From the IMG/VR virus record IMGVR_UViG_3300028384_001243, positions 1 to 20,571 of that record: a stretch of DNA of 20,571 bases. One strand, given 5' to 3'. The stretch comes from a virus. Both the position numbers and the translations under genes were made by a program. Shown here in pieces: positions 16,601 through 20,571 of the stretch. Position 1 is the stretch's first letter. Each line of letters opens with the position of its first letter. Below the pieces are notes generated by a model. The model made no database searches and was not told where the DNA came from. It saw only the letters and a program-made list of their open reading frames with translations.

Positions 16601-17233
16601 CTGAATACATTCACAGGTAGTAATGGTAATACATCAATCAATTCATTTACTTCATCATTCAATACCGCACTTACTTTAGATTCTTCTAATGTAACTGTAC
16701 TTGGTAACTTAACAGTACAAGGAACAGAAACGATATTGAATACACAAACACTTAACATTGAAGATAAGAACTTATTAATCGCAAGTGGTGCAGCTGACTC
16801 TTCAGCAGCAAATGGTGGTGGTATTACAATTGATGGAGCTAACGCAACTATGACTTGGAATCATAGTGATTCGAGATTAGACTTTAATAAGTCATTACAC
16901 ATTACAGGTGATATCGAAGCAACGGGTGACGTTGTTGCATTTGCATCATCGGATGAAAGATTAAAAGATAACATTCAACCTATCGAAAACCCACTTGAAA
17001 AACTATCACAAATAAGTGGTAAAACTTTTGATTGGAATGAAGAGAAACAGAATATTTATAAAGGAAGAGATTACGGAGTTATAGCCCAAGAAATAGAAGC
17101 AGTATTACCAGAACTTGTAAATACAAGAGAAGATACTGGATACAAGGCAGTAAAATACGATAAACTTGTTCCACTATTGATTGAATCTATAAAAGAACTT
17201 CAAAAACAAATAGAAGAACTAAAATCTAAATAG
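13688..17233 (+). CDS. Long tail fibre with C-terminal peptidase S74 chaperone domain
   Basis: This 1181-residue protein starts with MAAIIQLRRGSSPSSLSYGEPYI, the fibre anchor motif. It then has six SSAQITAFGF-type repeats with QSADQRLDSLE-DSGSYLTSSGSVDYTDIT spacers (residues about 130-670). It carries two copies of a GNLTVQGTET-LNTQTL-EDKN module (about 265-345 and 990-1070) and two YGDGSNLTNVGA links. Residues 1088-1181 are an S74 intramolecular chaperone: SDERLKDNIQPIENPLEKL, then FDWNE, YGVIAQEIEAVLPE, YKAVKYDKLVPLLIES and a short coiled coil. In this family, Ser (here Ser1088) and Lys five residues later (Lys1093) cut the chain before the Ser after trimer folding, so the mature fibre would be 1087 residues. 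The gene lies 11 bases before a second S74 fibre gene. Confidence 0.93.
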   Translation: MAAIIQLRRGSSPSSLSYGEPYINDDSASLVVGLSGSNDIITLAKLEQKNFGNLWIDGDLTASNISASGDIRIGGQLFLGDAAEDAVVIQGSLSSSLIPESGSTYNIGSSTKPWNNLHIGQIFATTTVVTSSAQITAFGFISSSTDISSINNFTQSADQRLDSLESDSGSYLTSSGSVSYDDITSKPTLLSGSAQITAFGFTSSSTDISSLNTFTSSADQRLDSLEGDSGSYLTSLDGGIVSSSAQITAFGFTSSSADISSLNSFTQSFNTAITLSSDDVTILGNLTVQGTETTLNTQTLQVEDKNILVASGAADSAAANGAGLTIDGANKSLQWNHTDSQFRFDADVSASAFYGDGSNLTNVGAPLTSLNAFTASNGNDSLNAFTSSNSNDSLNAATSSYLTSSGSVDYSDITSVPSGIVSSSAQITAFGFVSSSGGNLTSLNAFTQSADQRLDSLESDSGSYLTSSGSVDFTDITSVPSGLLSSSAQITSFGFISESSENTSLNAYTASNDINISNIHSITSSFDQRLDSLEGESGSYLTSSGSVDYSDITSLPTLVSQSDQVNYNDLLNKPAFIGGVNVTITSASNGITINATSGSGGASVAHLNSFTQSANVRFGQLSTETGSQNQRLDSLESESGSYLTTLDSGIVSTSAQITTFGFISESTSLTSLNSYTASNDINITNIHSTTSSLEQRVGQIELNTGSYGGGGTDLTQLNTFTGSANQRLDSLESESGSYVLTSGTQTIGGNKTFSGLTTIEGDLTLNENIVHNGDNNTRFSFGTDSITLRAGTYSFFNISATEIVANSQGNDIDFRVRGDNDNYTLYVDAGNDRVHIGESTGGTQKLNIKGAVSASSYYGDGSNLTNVGADLTSLNSFTASNGNDSLNSITSSFDQRLDSLEGESGSYNTITAFHTFTASLGTVSTFAVTQSVQDDDTLIPTARAVSASIAEVDTANLTSLNSFTASNGNDSLNTFTGSNGNTSINSFTSSFNTALTLDSSNVTVLGNLTVQGTETILNTQTLNIEDKNLLIASGAADSSAANGGGITIDGANATMTWNHSDSRLDFNKSLHITGDIEATGDVVAFASSDERLKDNIQPIENPLEKLSQISGKTFDWNEEKQNIYKGRDYGVIAQEIEAVLPELVNTREDTGYKAVKYDKLVPLLIESIKELQKQIEELKSK
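14083..15690 (+). repeat. SSAQIT-type repeat array in the first S74 fibre gene
   Basis: Six coding repeats read S[AS]AQIT[ATS]FGF[ITV]S[SE]S, separated by spacers with ADQRLDSLE-DSGSYLTSSGSV or TSLNAFTASN. They are the same family as the ten copies in the giant fibre gene. At about 15290-15690 a module of roughly 100 residues (S-SGSVDYSDIT, VSQS-QVNYN-LLNKPAFIGG-NVTITSASNG and onward) matches 6655-7060 of that gene. It includes an identical 20-base string (6773-6792 and 15404-15423). Confidence 0.85.
14460..16900 (+). repeat. Duplicated GNLTVQGTET fibre module
   Basis: The blocks at about 14470-14725 and 16636-16890 encode the same roughly 85 residues: SFNTA-TL-S, then VT-LGNLTVQGTET-LNTQTL, EDKN-L-ASGAADS-AANG and TIDGAN...WNH-DS. 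The bases at 14534-14565 and 16700-16731 are identical (32 bases, 2166 apart). The second copy leads straight into the S74 domain. Confidence 0.85.
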
Positions 17234-17244
17234 AATTTTAGAAC

Positions 17245-19533
17245 ATGGCACAAACAATTAAATTAAAAAGGTCTGCAACTCAAGGTAAAGTACCAAGTAC
17301 TGGTAATTTATCTTTAGGTGAAATTGCTATTAACACTTATGATGGTAGGGTATTCCTTAAGAAGAACGATGGTTCTGATTCCATACAACACGTTGTAGTT
17401 ACTGATTCGATAACAACAGGTTCAATCACAATTTTTGGTAATATTAGTGGTTCATGGAATGGTCATGTTATTGATAAACAATATTTAGATGATGAGATTT
17501 TAAACACCTCATTAAACACATTTACTCAATCAGCTATTACAATTACTGGTAATGGTACGAGTGGTAGTGTAGCCGTATTTAATGACACACACGAAGTAAC
17601 AAATGCGACAATAACTTCAGTTGATGGTGGTACAATCATAACACACGATAATGATACAAATATTATATTCACAGTTTCTGGTTCAAACGGTGAATTACTT
17701 ACAATCACAGATTCAAATACGGGTAATCTATTAGAAGTAAATGATGCTTCTGGTATTGATGTATTTACGGTATCTGCAGTTGGTGATGTATCTGCATCTG
17801 GTGCAATTACGGCATCTGACATTACAGGACTTACTTCACTAAATGTAAATGGTAATATTTATGGTACTTCATTTAATGGAACAGGTTTAGTAAGTGGTTC
17901 AGTGCTTAGACCAGATGGTGATGGTATTGTATCAGAATCAGCACAAATAGATGCTCAATCTGCTACTAATCCTGCTGCCATATATGATAATAGTGGAACA
18001 CCTACTCTAAGAAGTGGTATTACACAAGGTGAATTACAAACCGCGATAGGAGTTGATGCTGCTGGAACGAAAAACTCTACTGATGTAACACTTGGTGGTT
18101 CTTACGATTATATTACTGCTGGTGGAACTGATAACCAAACACTTACATTAGGACAAATTGATTTAACAACCGATGTTACTGGTGTTCTTCCATCTGCTAA
18201 TTTAGATACTGATACGGCACACTTAAGTGGAACACAAACATTTACAGGTACAAAAACATTCAACGCAAGTGGAAACTCAATCATCATTGGTGATACTTTA
18301 AGAATCGATGAAGATGGTAGTGGATTGAGAATGACAAATGTTGGTGCTTTCGAAAGTGCTAGTGAAGGTTTCCATATTTTCTCAAATGGAAATTTAAGAT
18401 TATCAACCAATGGTAGTGGGGCAGGTACAACTGCAGTAATATTTGACCAGACAACAAAAGACGCAACCTTTGAAGGAAATATACTCGCTGGTAACATTAG
18501 TGGTTCTTCATTTAATGGAACAGGTTTAGTTAGTGGTTCATCCTCAGAAGTTAAAACGTTTTTATCAATAACTTCAGCAGATATTTCCGATGTAGATGCA
18601 TTTTCACAAAGTGGTAATTATAGTGGATTAAGAGCACAAGCAACTACTGCAGGTGATGTTGGATTAGGAAATGTTACCAATGAGAGTAAATCTACTATGT
18701 TTACAGACGCTGCTCTCACGGGTACACCAACCGCACCTACGGCCGATACAGACGATAATACTACTCAAATAGCTACAACTGAATTCGTAAAAGCTCAAAA
18801 TTACCTTACAAGTGCTGATGGTGGTAACGCAACAACATTAGATGGTATTGATTCAAGTGGATTCATTAGAGCCAACGCCGATGACGATGTATCTGCTCAC
18901 ACCGAATGGCAAGATAGTAAAGAAATAAGACTTGGTTCGGGTAACGATGCTCAACTATATCACAATGGAACAAATATGTTCCTTGCAAATGGTACTGGTA
19001 ATCTTATTATCAGAAACAACACAGATAATGGTAATGTAGTTTTACAATCAGATAATGGTTCAGGTGGTGTAGCTACTTATCTTTACCTTGATGGTACAAA
19101 TGAAAAAGTACAGATTGATAAACCAACAGATATATCTGATACAACTCAATCAACAAGTAAAACGACTGGGGCATTAGTTGTAGATGGTGGTGTTGGTATT
19201 GCAAAAACACTTAATGTTGGTGAAGATGTTGTAGCATTTGCATCATCGGATGAAAGATATAAGGATAATGTTACCCCAATCGAAAATCCAAACGAAAAAC
19301 TAAAACAAATTGGTGGATATACTTTTGATTGGAATGATAAACATGAAGTATTTAAAGGACAACATGATGTTGGTGTAATTGCACAAGAGATAGAAAAAGT
19401 TTTACCAGAAATTGTAGAAACAAGAGAAAGTGGATACAAGGCAGTAAAATACGAAAAGATAGTAGCTTTACTAATCGAATCTAACAAAGAACTTCTGAAA
19501 AGAATCGAAGATTTAGAATCAAAAATTAATTAA
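17245..19533 (+). CDS. Second tail fibre with C-terminal peptidase S74 chaperone domain
   Basis: This 762-residue protein opens with the clearest fibre anchor here: MAQTIKLKRSATQGKVPSTG, then LSLGEIAINTYDGRVFLKKNDG. The shaft holds known marine phage fibre modules: two SFNGTGLVSGS links, LSGTQTFTGTKTFN, TPTAPTADTDDNTTQIATTEFVKA (about 495-515), LDGIDSSGFIRANADDDVSA (about 532-550), LYHNGTNMFLANGTGNLIIRN, and TTGALVVDGGVGIAKTLNVGED. Residues 668-762 are an S74 domain (SDERYKDNVTPIENP, FDWND, VGVIAQEIEKVLPEIVE, YKAVKYEKIVALLIES, coiled coil). The predicted dyad is Ser668/Lys673, giving a 667-residue mature fibre. It lacks SSAQIT repeats apart from one remnant (SESAQIDAQ). There is no obvious ribosome site; it starts 11 bases after the previous stop and is probably translated by reinitiation. 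Confidence 0.93.
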   Translation: MAQTIKLKRSATQGKVPSTGNLSLGEIAINTYDGRVFLKKNDGSDSIQHVVVTDSITTGSITIFGNISGSWNGHVIDKQYLDDEILNTSLNTFTQSAITITGNGTSGSVAVFNDTHEVTNATITSVDGGTIITHDNDTNIIFTVSGSNGELLTITDSNTGNLLEVNDASGIDVFTVSAVGDVSASGAITASDITGLTSLNVNGNIYGTSFNGTGLVSGSVLRPDGDGIVSESAQIDAQSATNPAAIYDNSGTPTLRSGITQGELQTAIGVDAAGTKNSTDVTLGGSYDYITAGGTDNQTLTLGQIDLTTDVTGVLPSANLDTDTAHLSGTQTFTGTKTFNASGNSIIIGDTLRIDEDGSGLRMTNVGAFESASEGFHIFSNGNLRLSTNGSGAGTTAVIFDQTTKDATFEGNILAGNISGSSFNGTGLVSGSSSEVKTFLSITSADISDVDAFSQSGNYSGLRAQATTAGDVGLGNVTNESKSTMFTDAALTGTPTAPTADTDDNTTQIATTEFVKAQNYLTSADGGNATTLDGIDSSGFIRANADDDVSAHTEWQDSKEIRLGSGNDAQLYHNGTNMFLANGTGNLIIRNNTDNGNVVLQSDNGSGGVATYLYLDGTNEKVQIDKPTDISDTTQSTSKTTGALVVDGGVGIAKTLNVGEDVVAFASSDERYKDNVTPIENPNEKLKQIGGYTFDWNDKHEVFKGQHDVGVIAQEIEKVLPEIVETRESGYKAVKYEKIVALLIESNKELLKRIEDLESKIN

Positions 19534-19541
19534 ATCGTATT

Positions 19542-19643
19542 ATGAGTGTCCAAATCACAAAGGTATCAGACACACAAATACAACTCAATCCTCAAATTGT
19601 AAAGGATGAACTTCAGTTGTACTATGATGTTAATAGAGGATAA
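19542..19643 (+). pseudogene. 33-codon miniature paralogue of the LamG gene
   Basis: An open frame of 33 codons fits exactly between the second S74 fibre gene and the LamG-type gene, and overlaps the latter by one base (TAATG). Its product starts MSVQITKVSDTQIQLNPQIV and ends LQLYYDVNRG. The first 20 residues match the start of the next protein (MGVRIQKSVGTQLEIGPSIV) at 9 positions. Its DELQLYYDVN lines up with DDVLFFFDAT there. The rest of the LamG fold is missing. It is either the remnant of a duplicated LamG gene after an internal deletion, or a small real peptide that keeps only the N-terminal anchor. The open frame and tidy overlap suggest it may still be translated, perhaps to couple expression of the LamG gene. 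Confidence 0.6.
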
Positions 19644-20374
19644 TGGGAGTAAGAATACAAAAATCAGTTGGAACTCAATTAGAGATTGGCCCTTCAATAG
19701 TTGGGTACAATGGTACTGGTAATTGGGATGATGATGTTTTATTTTTCTTTGATGCAACAAATCCTAAATCATATACTGGTAGTGGTAATACTTGGACAGA
19801 TTTAAGTTCGAGTGGAAATAATGCTACTATAAATGGTGCAACCTTTTCAACTGACCACATAAGTTTTGATGGTTCAAATGATTATCTATCATGGGGTTCA
19901 AACTTCTCTATCAATGTGCACAATGGATTTACATTTTGGGTAGTTTGGGATTTACCATCTCAATCAAGTGGTGCTTGGAATTATTTCTTATACCATAACC
20001 CTTCAGGAAATCATAAATATGAATTTGGTCAATATGGGACAAATGCAGATACATTCCATTACAAAGATAATATCTCTTATGCTGGTACTGCTATGACAAC
20101 TTCAATGGGTAGTGGATATGCAACTTACGCATTTGGAGCTAATTCAGATGGTCGTTCTTATACGAGTGTGAATGGTGCACCAGCAACTGTAAAGAATCCA
20201 GGTTCGAATTCATATTGGGCAACTACACCAACTACACCTATGGTATTTAATGAATTGTTCAGAGGTGGTGGTACTGCACTTGCCGCAAATGTAAAAATGT
20301 TAATTTTTTATAATAGAGGACTAACAAACGAAGAGTTGTATCAAAACAATAGGGTTTCAAAATCAAGAAGATAA
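19643..20374 (+). CDS. LamG/concanavalin-like lectin domain protein
   Basis: This 243-residue protein has a short N-terminal anchor (residues 1-28), then a LamG-type jelly roll. The signs are FFFDATNPKSYTGSGNTWTDL (35-55), NNATINGATF (59-68), SFDGSNDYLSW (74-84), a central FTFWVVWD strand, and the closing MLIFYNRGLTNEELYQN near the C-terminus. This is the classic frame of the laminin-G-like lectins in phage structural genes ('DA-NP-SY-GSGTTW-DLSGN-N-GTL ... FDGSNDY ... YNRALT-EEI-QN'). Such domains bind glycans, so a role in receptor binding or virion decoration is likely. It overlaps its neighbours by single TAATG junctions on both sides. There is no signal peptide, and the length suits a single domain. 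Confidence 0.88.
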   Translation: MGVRIQKSVGTQLEIGPSIVGYNGTGNWDDDVLFFFDATNPKSYTGSGNTWTDLSSSGNNATINGATFSTDHISFDGSNDYLSWGSNFSINVHNGFTFWVVWDLPSQSSGAWNYFLYHNPSGNHKYEFGQYGTNADTFHYKDNISYAGTAMTTSMGSGYATYAFGANSDGRSYTSVNGAPATVKNPGSNSYWATTPTTPMVFNELFRGGGTALAANVKMLIFYNRGLTNEELYQNNRVSKSRR

Positions 20375-20571
20375 TGTACGATGTTTATTATACTACGGGT
20401 GGCGGCCCGTATACAAATGCAGGTTCTGATAAGTGGGTAAATGATTGGTTAGACCTAATTGCACCCAAGTTAGATGTAAAACCAATTCTTCTTATTCATA
20501 GAAATAAACCAAATAATTTTGATGAAATTGATTACGAGTTTCCAATAGAAACTTATTGGCATGGTGATGAT
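20374..20571 (+). CDS. Unassigned protein, N-terminal part (cut by window end)
   Basis: An open frame of 66 codons runs off the window end. It starts at an ATG overlapping the LamG gene stop (TAATG). The product begins MYDVYYTTGGGPYTNAGSDK and continues with a hydrophobic strand (KPILLIHR), then EFPIETYWHGDD. The alternation of a Gly-rich start, a beta strand and a helix could suit a nucleotide-sugar-binding (glycosyltransferase-like) fold. I cannot confirm a family from 66 residues. Confidence 0.6.
   Translation, partial: MYDVYYTTGGGPYTNAGSDKWVNDWLDLIAPKLDVKPILLIHRNKPNNFDEIDYEFPIETYWHGDD

Noticed and set aside
11243-20374. Diversity-generating retroelement acting on fibre or LamG genes
   Set aside because: No reverse transcriptase and no template/variable repeat pair with adenine-specific differences is visible. 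The repeats differ at all base types, mostly synonymously.

Overview
The window is part of the late, structural region of a tailed bacteriophage with a contractile tail, related to T4 but distant from it ('far-T4' myovirus type). The diagnostic genes are a gp23-type major capsid protein and three consecutive neck/tail-connector proteins resembling T4 gp13, gp14 and gp15. All genes lie on the + strand and the DNA is A+T-rich. Several starts carry good Shine-Dalgarno sequences (AAAGGAGAG type). The fibre modules resemble those common in uncultured marine T4-like phages, so an aquatic phage is likely; this is an inference, and the host cannot be read from the sequence.

Layout: (1) 1-1674, the tail end of an upstream gene and the major capsid gene, closed by a strong hairpin terminator at 1699-1728. 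(2) 1737-5198, a late-promoter-like AT motif, then gp13-, gp14- and gp15-like genes and two small genes, nearly all overlapping. The gp15 C-terminus and both small proteins appear to carry the same small beta-type domain. (3) 5198-13546, a 1798-residue repeat and cadherin-like fibre protein, a 183-residue short fibre or adaptor, and a 767-residue fibre, closed by a UUCG-loop terminator at 13569-13599. (4) 13602-20571, an intergenic control region with a palindrome, then two long fibres that both end in a peptidase S74 self-cleaving chaperone domain, a 33-codon truncated gene, a LamG-type protein, and the start of a further gene.

How it fits together: the first part builds the head and the head-tail joint. 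The remaining three quarters is a host-recognition cassette of modular, Ser/Thr/Gly-rich fibres. The fibres share repeat vocabulary within and between genes: the SSAQIT..GF repeat, a GNLTV.GT module, an N-terminal IKLRRG-type anchor, and S74 C-termini. This points to growth by duplication and recombination.

The most notable observations are the shared beta domain in gp15 and its two small neighbours, the miniature LamG paralogue at 19542-19643, and the large in-frame duplications inside the giant fibre gene. Also notable are the exchangeable module shared by two fibre genes and the repeated ATATTTATA motif at transcription-unit starts. I see no RNA genes, CRISPR array, insertion sequence, integrase or attachment site. 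No gene-free stretch exceeds 300 bases.
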